Source: Bigelowiella natans CCMP2755
Lineage: Eukaryota > Cercozoa > Chlorarachniophyceae
DNA: 20,000 bases
Assembly (NCBI GenBank): GCA_000320545.1
Contig: ADNK01000404.1
Coordinates: 5,001-25,000, forward strand
Reading direction: 5' to 3'
Both the position numbers and the translations under genes were made by a program. Of the stretch, positions 1 through 9,120 are shown in pieces; the first letter of the stretch is position 1, and every line of letters starts with the position of its first letter. A model generated the notes under the pieces. It saw only the letters and a program-made list of their open reading frames with translations. It made no database searches and had not been told where the DNA came from.

Positions 1-331
1 CAGCGTGCACATCTAGACATCTTTGATGCTTTTAAATTCATGAAGAACGTAATAGCAGAGACAAATGACACAACATAAACGCTCTAGCTGCTGTTTTGCA
101 CAGTTACATTAGGAGGACGACCATTACAAATATATATTTAATCACTTCATTACATTCCTCTCACATCTAGACATACACATCATGAGCGCTGTAGCTGCCG
201 CTCTGCATAGCTACATTAGGATAACAATTAAAAATGTGATCATTTCATTACATCCGTATCATATATGAACTCGCAACCGGCGCGGGCACCATTAGTGCTA
301 GCGTGCGTTGTTTGCCACTTGCGTACTGAAA
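1..331. repeat. Intergenic DNA with a diverged tandem duplication
   Basis: This stretch lies 3' of the first minus-strand gene and holds no gene that I can see. It contains two diverged copies of one unit, about 8-160 and 164-265. Both begin with CACATCTAGACAT, continue through AGCTGC(T/C)G and a GCA(C/T)AG(T/C)TACATTAGGA block, and end near (A)TCACTTCATTACAT / ATCATTTCATTACAT. The second copy lacks roughly 50 bases present in the first. It could be 3' UTR or downstream spacer of the 332-1081 gene. Its composition resembles the other 3' spacers in the window. Confidence 0.6.
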
Positions 332-1081
332 TTAGTTTGCCTTTTGCATTCTCCATACTTGCACATTGCTCGGCACGATTCTAGAATCTACTTCATTAAG
401 CTCATGTGATACCTGTACGATCTCATCTCCAGTCTCCGACACCGATATGCTTCCGACAATGAGCACTTGCCCCGACGTGCTATTCACTTCACGGAACAAT
501 ACGGTGTTTGGAGGAATTTCAGACATGATGAAGTGAATGGGCCCGTTGCTTCCTTCGGGTGGATCCAGGCGGAATGGAGCACTCTCTCCATTCCCAACGC
601 CGCTCATGGAAATTTTTCGTTCGACACCGGAGGGAAGGATCACGGAACTCGTAAGGATGCATCGGCCCCCCTCTAATTTACATTGCGTCGTCCCGTTTAA
701 GACAAGCGGCGTTGCTGAAAGATCAGCTTGGGCGTATCGCATAAAACCGCTATAGAGAATACCATCGATCTTCCTCAGCACGGGAAATGGTGGCGAAGCT
801 TCCTCGTTTTCTCCTTCAACACGCGCACAGCAAGTAACAGCATCTCCTGAGGTTAGACGTCGTCTTTGTTTTTGTTGGATTATTTTGGGTGCCGTTCTAG
901 AGCTTAGAGCAGGTTTACAGAATGGTTGGACAAATTTGCTATTGGTGGGAATCCGTAGCCCATTAGTTCTCAAATTAGGCCGGGACGGTCTCACTCTTGG
1001 TCGCGGAGCAGCGCTAATTACTTCGAAAACGAACAGGGATGCGAAGATAAAACAGACTGTGGCAGTCCCTAGTTGCTGCAT
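332..1081 (-). CDS. Secreted or plastid-targeted protein of unknown function (249 aa)
   Basis: This is a single uninterrupted ORF from an ATG (1081) to a stop at 332. Residues 1-24 form a classical signal peptide: a hydrophobic core around FIFASLFVFEVI with a likely cut after SA. Residues 25-79 contain no Asp or Glu and many Arg, Ser, Pro and Asn, as in the transit-peptide half of a bipartite plastid presequence. The residue after the predicted cut is Ala, not the Phe typical of stramenopile plastid proteins. The mature part has a CC pair (84-85), two further Cys (134, 141) and alternating hydrophobic segments to the end (QVWRM), suggesting a beta-rich fold. A lipocalin-like barrel is only an impression; I do not recognise the family. 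It is the only intronless gene here, and its start lies 219 nt from the divergent SET gene. Alternative: an ordinary secreted protein. Confidence 0.65.
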   Translation of the reverse strand: MQQLGTATVCFIFASLFVFEVISAAPRPRVRPSRPNLRTNGLRIPTNSKFVQPFCKPALSSRTAPKIIQQKQRRRLTSGDAVTCCARVEGENEEASPPFPVLRKIDGILYSGFMRYAQADLSATPLVLNGTTQCKLEGGRCILTSSVILPSGVERKISMSGVGNGESAPFRLDPPEGSNGPIHFIMSEIPPNTVLFREVNSTSGQVLIVGSISVSETGDEIVQVSHELNEVDSRIVPSNVQVWRMQKAN

Positions 1082-1300
1082 GACCGATCAGCGTCGTGTG
1101 CTGCGCCGACCTTGAAGCCCTATGCCCTCAAAACTCAATGTCAGGTTATCACCGAGGGGAGGGGGCTGGTGACACGTGGCCGCACCGTGGCCAACGGCAG
1201 CGAAGGGCAGGAGAAAAACAGAGCCGCTAATTTGCAACTGGAACACGAAATGAGAGCCTGACGCAGCAACCGAACAACAGCCATTTCAATTTTCAAAATA
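1082..1300. promoter_or_regulatory. Short divergent intergenic region (putative bidirectional promoter)
   Basis: This gap of 219 nt separates the ATG of the minus-strand secreted protein (1081) from the first plausible ATG of the plus-strand SET gene (1301). It is GC-richer than the convergent spacers and lacks their TAGC/GCTAG words. I see no clear TATA box. Its role as a shared promoter is inferred only from the head-to-head arrangement and the spacing. Confidence 0.4.
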
Positions 1301-1913
1301 ATGTTGTCGCGAGGAAGAAAACCTTCCCATTCCCATCGATACGACAAGGAAATATCGACCCCCTCGGTTCCTCAGGTTAGCCCTACGTCGGAAGCTCTCT
1401 TCGGGTGTTGGGTGGGACAGGAGCAGCGACAGAACTGATGATGATGAACACGGCCCATTTGCAAGCGAAGGGTGCAAGATGATGCCAGCATATGCCTCCG
1501 GCACCTCCTCCAGCCTGAATCAAGGCAGGGAGGGTAGCAGTCCGGGGAATGGTTCGCGCCAAGTGCAGGTTCCAAATTACTTATTGCATTAACCATAATT
1601 TTGAGCCGTGTTTCCGTTGATGTCGAGATAATTGTGTGTAGATTCTAAGATCCCGGGTTGAAAAGAAAGGAGCTTCGATTGAAAAGACTGTGCAACGAAA
1701 GAGAAAGCTGTACACGTCGAGGGGGGTCAAGAAGGATGAGGTAACCTTATCCGCACCCCCCCCCCCCCCCTTCTCTCTCCCTGGTCTCAATCATTTGATC
1801 TATCCTATTTCTCTCTTATTGAGGATCTGGGATTTAAGCTCCTGTTCCCCCCTTCCCACCTCCCCCTACCAAAGAGAGCAGACGAATAGAACTAATATAA
1901 TTATTCAACTTTT

Positions 1914-1956
<43 letters not shown>

Positions 1957-3581
1957 TTTTGATACATCAGATCATTATTGCCATTCCATACGAATGTTGC
2001 ATTAATTCTGATATGGGACGCAGAACGCGATTGGGGAAGCTCATCGCGGAAAAGAGTCTAATACTGAACAAGGAATTCGAGGACCAGATCTACCTTGCGT
2101 TAGTCTATCTGGAAGAAAAGCACAAGCCGGCATCCAACTACAGGGCGCAGTACTTCCAGGGATATCCTACGGAGAGAGACGTATTTCCTGTGTTTTGGCC
2201 GGAGAGCTGCCGGAAATGGCTTCGAGGTTCGTCGATGCAGGCATCAATCGAAGGACTGATTGAATGCATGGAGAGCGAGTATGCCACCCTCCTTAGAGCT
2301 TGCAACGACGGTTCTTTCGCGCGCAGCTGCAGTCTCGCCGACTACACGTGGGCTCGGATGATGGTAACCAGCCGAGCATTTCGGCTGACAATAGGAGGGA
2401 AAGTACAGCGGGTTCTCAGCCCTATCGCCGATATGATGGACCACGCCGAAGAGCGGTGGACAACGTGGCAATACGACGAGGAGCTCAAGGCGCTCACGGT
2501 TGTTGCTCTGGAGGACCGTCCAGCTGGTCAAGAGATTCAATGCCACTACGGCAAGAAATCGGCCAAAAGTTTCTTGCTCTACTATGGATTCTCGCCGTCT
2601 GAGAGTTTACTTTTGAATGGCCGGGGAAGAGACCGCACTAACTTACTGCGGAACAGTCTGCGCTACCCTCACCTCAATGACGTACATTTTGTTATGTTCA
2701 TCCATCCGGACTTCCCGGAGGCTAAACAGAAGCAAGAACTTGTGAACGACAAGTACAAATGCAAAAAGTATGCTATCAGTGCCGACTTCTCATGCAAGAA
2801 GTCCCTCGAGGCGTTGTCCTTTATGCGGCTGCTGCAGGCTGAGGGGGAGGAGGAACTAGCATTGTTACCCAAAATGGGCCCTAATTACGACCTCGAGGCC
2901 TCACCTATAATGCCCCTAACGTTGTGCAATGAAATTAAAACTCTTGAGATGTTGAAGAATCTGTTCGAAGAGCAGAAGTCCGGATACGTTGAAAGTGGGA
3001 GCGAGGAAGACGACGACAGCTGCTGTGGTGAAACCAAAGAAGAGGCGGAGGAAGAGAGGGAGAAGGACGGGGAAGCGAACAGTAAGGGCCAAGTGTCGAA
3101 GGAAAAACGGGGGAAGCAAGAGATGACTCATAAGAAAGATGGAGAGGGGAGGGATTTTGAGGAATGGAATAGGAATCAGCTGAAGAGTGGTCAGAAAAGG
3201 AAGATCCATCACGTGCAGGCGAGGGAGGAGCCTGAGAACCGGGATGAAGAAGAAGAGAAGAAGAGACGAAAGACTAAGAATGAGGAGGAGATAATAGGCG
3301 ATAGAGGGAAAAAGTTAAAATTAGACCCAAAAAGGAGACCCCGAAAAGAAGAAAGCAGGGAGGGGGGACCAGAGCAAAAGGGAAATAAGCTGTCGACTTT
3401 AGATAAGGGGCTATCGAGAAGGAACTGCTCGATCATTGTCAAGGGCGAGCAAATAGTTTGTGATTTCTATATTAGTCTGGTGAATGCGCTGCTTCCCATC
3501 ATAAAGAAAGGCGTTTTCATGGAGAGACCAGTGGACATGGCAGGCCTCCCAGGTACAACAGCAACATCATCGTATGTGTAA
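1301..3581 (+). CDS. SET-domain protein methyltransferase, Rubisco LSMT/SETD3-like
   Basis: My model has exons 1301-1375 (tentative), 1642-1740 and 1971-3581, all joined in phase 0, giving about 594 aa. Exon 2 supplies the SET N-lobe (EKKGAS..., KLYTSRGVKKDE), which continues into IIIAIPYECCINSDM of exon 3. The C-lobe has SPIADMMDH (D215, H216) and HYGKKSAKSFLLYYGF, with the expected catalytic-region Tyr at 251. An LSMT substrate-binding domain follows (LSFMRLLQAEGEEEL..., PLTLCNEIKTLEMLKNLF). A highly charged Glu/Lys/Arg stretch (about residues 399-536) precedes RRNCSIIVKGEQIV, which looks like the last helices of the same domain, so the charged part seems to be an insertion. The usual SET 'NH' is 'DH' here. 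The family methylates Lys or His in plastid, cytosolic or nuclear proteins; this one's substrate is unknown. The SET core is secure, the first exon is not. Confidence 0.88.
1756..1770. repeat. Poly-C tract in SET intron 2
   Basis: A run of 15 C within the intron 1741-1970, just after its 5' splice site (GTAACC at 1741). Confidence 0.9.
1915..1954. repeat. (CT)20 microsatellite forming the pyrimidine tract of SET intron 2
   Basis: An uninterrupted CT run ends 16 nt before the 3' splice site CAG at 1968-1970. On the coding strand it reads as pyrimidine and is placed where a polypyrimidine tract is expected. The next exon opens directly with the conserved IIIAIPYECC segment of the SET domain. 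Confidence 0.9.
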
Positions 3582-4957
3582 TGGTAGTGCACCTGCTGAT
3601 AACAATGATAAGACAACGACTATTTGAAACAGTGACCACGGTTCCTATTCGAGTGGTAGTTTGATCTGACGAGATTGCTACTATTCACAGAATGTGTCTC
3701 TGATTACCTGGCATACTTATGGTATTCATTGACGATGCGAAGAGAGGGGCAAGAAGAGATAGGCGAATAATCAAGCCGCTTGCTGAATTATTTATAAGTA
3801 GTATGCTATGCTGGGCACAAGTATATTCTTTGCACACACACGCCCATGCATGTCCAATTCTTATAAGGTAACACCGATCGTGTAAGGCCATCGCATCGAT
3901 TTATGAATAACAAACTGTATGCATGCCATTATAATTATAGAAGAGGAAGCACAGTTGCGCGACCAGGCGGGCTAGCGGGGCATCTGACATGTGCATGCAA
4001 TGGCCAAAGTGGCTTGCTGGGTCACTGCATCGATCGGAATGCGTCAATGAGTCACAGCTAGCTAGCTAGGCATCTATCTATGCTTGTATGATGAATGACT
4101 TCTACTGCTGCGCATGCTAATGCTATATATGCTATGTGTTCGCAATGATGCTAAAAATAACGCAGATCTACGTAGCTAGTAGCTAGGTAGCCTAGATGCA
4201 TACATCTAGTGTCTATATATATGTGACTTCATGTAATGCATTTTTGGCGTAGTGCCTAACTAGCTAACAAGGCTAACCATGCACAGCTAGACAGCTAGCT
4301 AGATCGAGAGACGCTAGAGACGTTACATCGATTTAGCATACATTTAGCCTCAGATCGCAAATTAGAAATGTATACTCTTATTACGCATGATCACAGATTA
4401 GTTATGACTACTATCATGTTTAAAGCTTGTAGGATTGAAGGCGTCGATAGCTATCCTTTCCCACATATATGTAAGCTAATAAGCTGACTGCCGTGACATG
4501 TAGCAGTACTAGGAACATTGTGTAGCACCAAGTCAGACGCTCACTTATGGGCATAAATGTAAATGCATACGCTACATACATACTACAATTTATGCATGCG
4601 ACTTCTTCTTTTCAATCGCCTTTATTTAAGTTGAGTTGACGGTCATGCGTGTCATTGACGGTGCTAAGATGGTGCGTGTTGCTACCACGTTTACCATTAT
4701 TGGGACTAACTAATGCGGGACTAAAAACCATTCAGAGTAAACATCTGTACATGCGGTGAGTAGTGGAATTAATCACATGTACAACGCATGGAATGTACAT
4801 ATGTGTATGTACACATTTGGGGGGGGGGGGGGAGGAGGAGAATCTTACGATGACTCCATCTCAGAGACATTCGTAAGAAAGCGGGTGAGAAAATAGAACG
4901 GTCGTAATTAAAAAACCGTGGTCCTCAGATCCTGGTTCTCGAGTCGCTGATTTGATT
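3582..4957. other. Convergent 3'-3' spacer rich in TAGC/CTAG/CATG palindromic words
   Basis: This 1376-nt gap separates the stop codons of the SET gene (plus) and the bZIP-like gene (minus). I find no convincing gene in it. From about 3970 to 4330 it is dense in short self-complementary words: AGCTAGCTAGCTAGG near 4057, ACGTAGCTAGTAGCTAGG near 4170, and GACAGCTAGCTAGATC near 4290. TGCATGCA-like words continue to about 4600. A run of 14 G lies at 4819-4832. It probably includes both genes' 3' UTRs, but no poly(A) site can be fixed from sequence alone. Confidence 0.6.
4819..4832. repeat. Poly-G tract in convergent spacer
   Basis: Fourteen consecutive G, followed by GGAGGAGGAG-like purine sequence, about 125 nt 3' of the bZIP-like gene's stop codon. 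Confidence 0.9.
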
Positions 4958-6902
4958 TCAATTCCTAAGTGGATGACCTCCCTGTCTCAAAACGCCCTTT
5001 TCTATTTCACGGCGCTTGCTATTGACGGAGGGAGGCCCTGCTTCCTTCCTACGACCATTGGTGGTGGTGCTGTCGATGAACAGCTTATTCTGATGAGCCC
5101 ACACGCAGAGTGATAGGAACTGCGACGGCTTGAGGATTTTCCTCAGCCTCTGTAGGCAGTGTTTCTCGAGATCATGCAAGCTCTTCTCCTTGTTTATCAC
5201 CCGCCTGTTGCTGTTAGGATCCTCCTCGACCAGTTTCATATTAACAGTGGCGAAGGTGGGGAAATTAGGCGAGGGGGAAGACCCCCCCGCTTCGATTTCC
5301 CGTTGTAAGTTATCGTAGGCTTTGCAGAAGGGTTTGAGCTCAAACAGTCCTGCAACCTGCTTCTTGGTTATGCCAATCAGCGTATGGTTGATGAATGACC
5401 TCCAGATACTACTACTGCCCCCCTTCGCCCTGCTACTGCTACTACTGCTGCAGTAAAACTCCTTGTCTTGATCCAGCGCCCAAGCGAGGAAGCGAAGGGG
5501 GGGGCATGCCCGCGACGCTACTTCCCTAAGCTGCTCCTTGTGCTTTGCAGCACGAGAACGGCGTCGTGTGGACGTGAGGACGAAGCTCTTCGCAAACTCC
5601 TCAGGATTGGAGTTAACAGCGTGGGCGAGGGAGCAGAGCTGGGAGCTTTCGTAAGCGTGCATCTTTCCAATTAGCTGCTCGATCGGGTTGCTGCAACTAC
5701 TCCCAGCGCTATTGACCGCCGGATTCAGTTGATGTGCGGGAGGGGGTTGGGGTTTCGGTTGGGATTGGAAATGGGTAGAACAATTAGCACGCCGATGATT
5801 ATCCATTCGATGGATGTATTGGCAGCCGCAATTTTGAACCCTTTGGAGCTTGGATTTGCTCTTGTGGATGTCGGTTTTAAGTCGCTCCACCTTCATGTTA
5901 AGGCGAATAAATCAGATATCATGGATTATTGAAGTTTGTACTGATTGGCTCAAACACTACGTCCCCGCCCTTCCCAAATTTGTTTCATGTTGAATATCAG
6001 AGCCTACATTAACAATGAGTTTATGGACCTCTGAGAACAGAAAATCCATCCTGTCTTTTGCCTTTTGGCGATTTTTTCGCGCCAGTTCGCGCTTCCGACG
6101 CTTCCTCCTGTGAAGACACGAGTGAGTTCACAGAACAGACACTTAAATGCACGCACATAATAGAAAGAGGAGGGGGGAGTGGATAGAATGGGCTAACCTT
6201 TGGGTTTCAGCATCCTCAGCGAGAATGACCGCGCCATCGCGTCCCCGTTTCTCTCTAAAAGTTGATTTCTTCGCCGTCCTTGTTAAGGACGTAGTTTGCT
6301 CTTCACGTTTAATTTGAAGCTTGCCCATAGGGATGACTTCCCTTTTGACATCATGAATTTGTTTTGGATCTTTCGGTTGCTGCTTCTCCTTTTCGCGCAC
6401 CAGAACCTCATAAGCGGCGGGCTCCAGAAGTGTCTGATAGTATTGAGTTTCATATGAGGCAATTTTCAATCATCTCTCGACGCGCTTCCTCCCAATATTT
6501 TTCTCATCAAATCGATCCAAAAATATTATTCCTCCAATGCACAGTATTTGATCATGTGGTTGATTAAAAAGGTTGACATATGATTCATTTCTCTTCAAAA
6601 GTAGCTTCAATTACATCCTTGATGTCAAAGGGCATCGGTTGGCCAGGTACGCTCCCCCGTTCATATTGTGCTTGGATCTCAGATCCAGGAGGCAGTGAGA
6701 AGCAGCTCCAGAGCCCCTTCAATGATTCGAGACTGTTCATCATCTTGGAAACCTGTCTAAACAGAAACAGGTTAATTAATGTCTATCCATACTTTCGGGC
6801 CTAGAGTAGTTCCTATAATGTCTTCTTAAGAGAGGTTACCTCCTGGATGGCTAGCTTGTCAACACCTATGAAACGACAGCTTTCCCAGTCCAAGGTGAGT
6901 CT
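4958..6902 (-). CDS. bZIP-like transcription factor with divergent basic region (5' end unresolved)
   Basis: Exons in coding order: 6902-6840, 6752-6615, 6433-6198, 6107-6008 and 5890-4958 (stop at 4958). All have GT-AG borders and agreeing phases. Exon 6107-6008 encodes KRRKRELARKNRQKAKDRMDF, a basic region with the bZIP Asn and Ala (N-R-x-x-A). The hydrophobic register then continues as V-xx-L-xxx-V-xx-L across the splice into VERLKTDI. The usual Arg eight residues after the Asn is Met, so DNA binding may be altered; a bHLH reading of the first helix is an alternative. The C-terminal exon has two similar aromatic patches, LRFLAWALDQDKEF and QFLSLCVWAHQNKLFI, like the FLxW-type tails I associate with stramenopile bZIPs. 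Coding-like pieces reach upstream on this strand (6996-6951 and about 7380-7160), but I could not join them, so the start codon is unknown. Confidence 0.68.
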
Positions 6903-7488
6903 CTAGGGGAAGGAGCTTTCTCCTGAGCAGCGATTCGGCTAGCCGAAGACGTGTTGTGCAGTACGAGAAGACGATTTAAGTCTTTTCACTGCACACCTGG
7001 GAAAGAATACGACGCTATTTTACATTAAAACGGTCTTAATAGATGTCGTATCATATATTCGTGAGGATATTTTACAGATATATCCAGCATGGAAGTAGAT
7101 TGCTGTTCGGGCTCATTTGGTACCCTCGATTAAACGGCAAACGCAACCTGTTTCTGCTCTTTTCGAGACGTCAATGTTGAGAAATTCGGCGTCAGCGCCA
7201 CTGCGAAATTCTCACAAAAGTGTTTCTGTGGCAAATAATCCTCATCAATATCCCCTTACGACTCAAGATCTTTGTAGTCGTATTGTAATTTACGAAATTT
7301 CGATGAATTTTCTGCCTGTATTACAACAGAAGGTGCAACTCCTTGTTGTCGTACCTCAAAGATAGATTGGTTTTCTATATTAATAATTAATACTTGTATT
7401 CGTACAATCCGACTTCATGATATCATTGTCGTAGGATGAAACGGGTGATCATCATCTGAAGCTTGTCGCAAAATTTTCACGAACATCA
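6903..7488. other. Divergent gap, partly likely 5' exons of the bZIP-like gene
   Basis: This region lies between the last placed bZIP exon (minus) and the NOL12 start (plus, 7489). On the minus strand, 6996-6951 gives a short piece containing VKRLKSSSRTAQH, which joins the 6902 exon in phase. About 7380-7260 gives an open piece with SIFEVRQQGVAPSVV and KFRKLQYDYKDLES, which can splice to a piece with GADAEFLNIDVSKRAE (to about 7160). The piece ending near 7160 and the one starting at 6996 do not agree in phase, so an exon is missing from my model. The promoter region would then be only about 100-400 nt long. Confidence 0.4.
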
Positions 7489-8099
7489 ATGGCGTCTCGG
7501 GCCGGTCGGAAAGGCTCGAAGAGCAAAAAGAAATGGACGAGCAGACCAAGTCTTTAAATGCCTCGAATCTCACTTGTTATGTATCTACTATGGCGTGCAT
7601 GTTTTCCCAATTACAGCTTAAACTTCACATTCCATGCAAATGCCATGCAAATCAGCAATGCTGAAATTCTTTTCTCGGATTCTCCGGCCTTTGCGTTCGC
7701 CAGGATATAATAAGAGAAAGATGGAGGTCAGATTTGATGAAGATGATCGAAGGTGAATGGGCTAAAATGCTAGCTGTAATATAATTTAAAATCATTTTTA
7801 TCATTATTATCATTTTGTGAGCAATGTACTGCCGTTGCCAGGGAGTTTCTCACGGGGTTTCACAAGCGAAAACAACAACGGCGGGAAAAGGCAAATAAAA
7901 AAGCTGCAGAGAAGGAAAAATCTGATAGACGTCAGCGGAGGAAGGAGGTTACTCATCTCTTTGTCACATGCAAACTGAACAACAGCTAGTTCGCGCAGGG
8001 TCGTATGATCTACGTGCTTACCACCACTGCATTTTGTAAATGTCTTCCTTAGAGAAGATCACACCAACGTATTATAAATTTACTGGTTGCCTTCCCCCC

Positions 8100-8187
<88 letters not shown>

Positions 8188-8453
8188 CAAATAGAAACGT
8201 GATGCCTCGAGTACGATTAAAACAGGAGTGCAGACGACCTTCACGAAGAGGGAGGAACAGCAACTGAAGGAACTCAAAGAAATTGCCAAGAAGCACACAG
8301 AATATGTGCGTAGATATCCTTGTAAAGTGATGCTAAGTGAATTACTAGTGTTCTGCACTAAAACGCGTGGCAAGTTCCCCCACCCCCCCACACACACATT
8401 TATGTTATACTATTTTAGTAAATTACATACCGTACACACACACACACACACAC

Positions 8454-8523
<70 letters not shown>

Positions 8524-9120
8524 ACACATGTTTTTACAAATAGCTGTACCGTAGGCAAAATTCAAGCTATTTTTGCCGTGGAATGTGCCTCGTTAACACT
8601 ATACACTTCACAGGTCTCTGATGACGAGAATAATAACAATAAAGACGATGTTGATGGAATAAAGAAGAAGAAGGAAAGTTCCGACAATGATGGCATAGAG
8701 AAGCAAAATATGAATTCCAAGCGCGAACAGGCATCATCAGACTTATCCTCATCATCAGGGATGACAGATAAGAAGGGGGAGAAGACTACTTTAGTATTCT
8801 GCGGTGTGGGCCACGATGATGATGATAATGATGATAATGATGATGAGAACGAAGATGACGATGAGGAGGAGGTTATTGTCAGCATACAATCCGAAAAGAT
8901 ATCTTTGTTCCCTGATGAGGAGGACATTACCAGTAGAAGCAGGAAGGGTAGCAGAAGATCATCTTCGCAGGCTGAGAGAGAGGAAGAAGGAACGGGTAGA
9001 GGTCGCAATGCTAGTAACTCAAAGGGTTCATTTGAGAACAATAAAGTAAAGAAAAAGAAAAAATGGTTGAGTAAGAAGCAGTTCCAAAAGAAGATAAAAC
9101 GAAGAGGCGGTAGAAAATAG
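7489..9120 (+). CDS. NOL12: Nucleolar protein 12 (NOL12/RRP17 family)
   Basis: Five exons, 7489-7549, 7704-7752, 7842-7947, 8195-8305 and 8614-9120, join in consistent phases to a protein of about 277 aa. The family signature spans exons 2 and 3: VRFDEDDRREFLTGFHKRK, followed by a long basic/acidic helix (QQRREKANKKAAEKEKSDRR). NOL12/RRP17 is a nucleolar RNA-associated factor, related to a 5'-3' exonuclease role, in pre-rRNA processing for the large ribosomal subunit. The N-terminus is strongly basic (GRKGSKSKKKW). Exon 5 carries an Asp/Asn/Glu-rich acidic run around residues 175-195 and a lysine-rich end (KVKKKKKWLSKKQFQKKIKR), both plausible nucleolar-targeting or RNA-contact features. It is longer than the roughly 210 aa of animal members because of this tail. 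Introns 3 and 4 carry microsatellites. Confidence 0.9.
8103..8184. repeat. (CT)41 microsatellite forming the pyrimidine tract of NOL12 intron 3
   Basis: A perfect 82-nt CT run lies inside intron 7948-8194. It ends 10 nt before the 3' splice site (AAATAG at 8189-8194). It is orientated so that the transcript carries pyrimidines, like the CT run in the SET gene. Confidence 0.92.
8434..8523. repeat. Compound (AC)n(TA)n(TG)n palindromic microsatellite in NOL12 intron 4
   Basis: An AC run (about 8434-8453) passes through GTGTA into a long TA run, then into a TG run (about 8506-8522). The AC and TG arms are complementary and flank a self-complementary TA core, so the whole element can fold as a near-perfect hairpin or cruciform. 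It lies within intron 8306-8613. Confidence 0.9.

Noticed and set aside
1372-1596. Candidate extra exon of the SET gene in the plus frame containing GCKMMPAYASGT
   Set aside because: The frame is open for about 200 nt, but it has no SET-family similarity, and exon 1301-1375 joins exon 1642-1740 in phase without it. A role in 5' UTR or alternative splicing cannot be excluded.
2244-2602. Overlapping ORFs of 100 codons on both strands inside the SET gene
   Set aside because: They are shadows of the SET coding frame, whose protein motifs are unambiguous.
4050-4310. GCTAGC-rich clusters considered as a CRISPR array or transposon ends
   Set aside because: There is no regular repeat-spacer spacing, no terminal inverted repeat pair with target duplication and no transposase frame nearby.
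8072-8397. ORFs through the CT repeat giving long Arg-Glu or Leu-Ser runs
   Set aside because: They are translations of the (CT)41 microsatellite. The repeat lies in an intron with clear splice sites on both sides.
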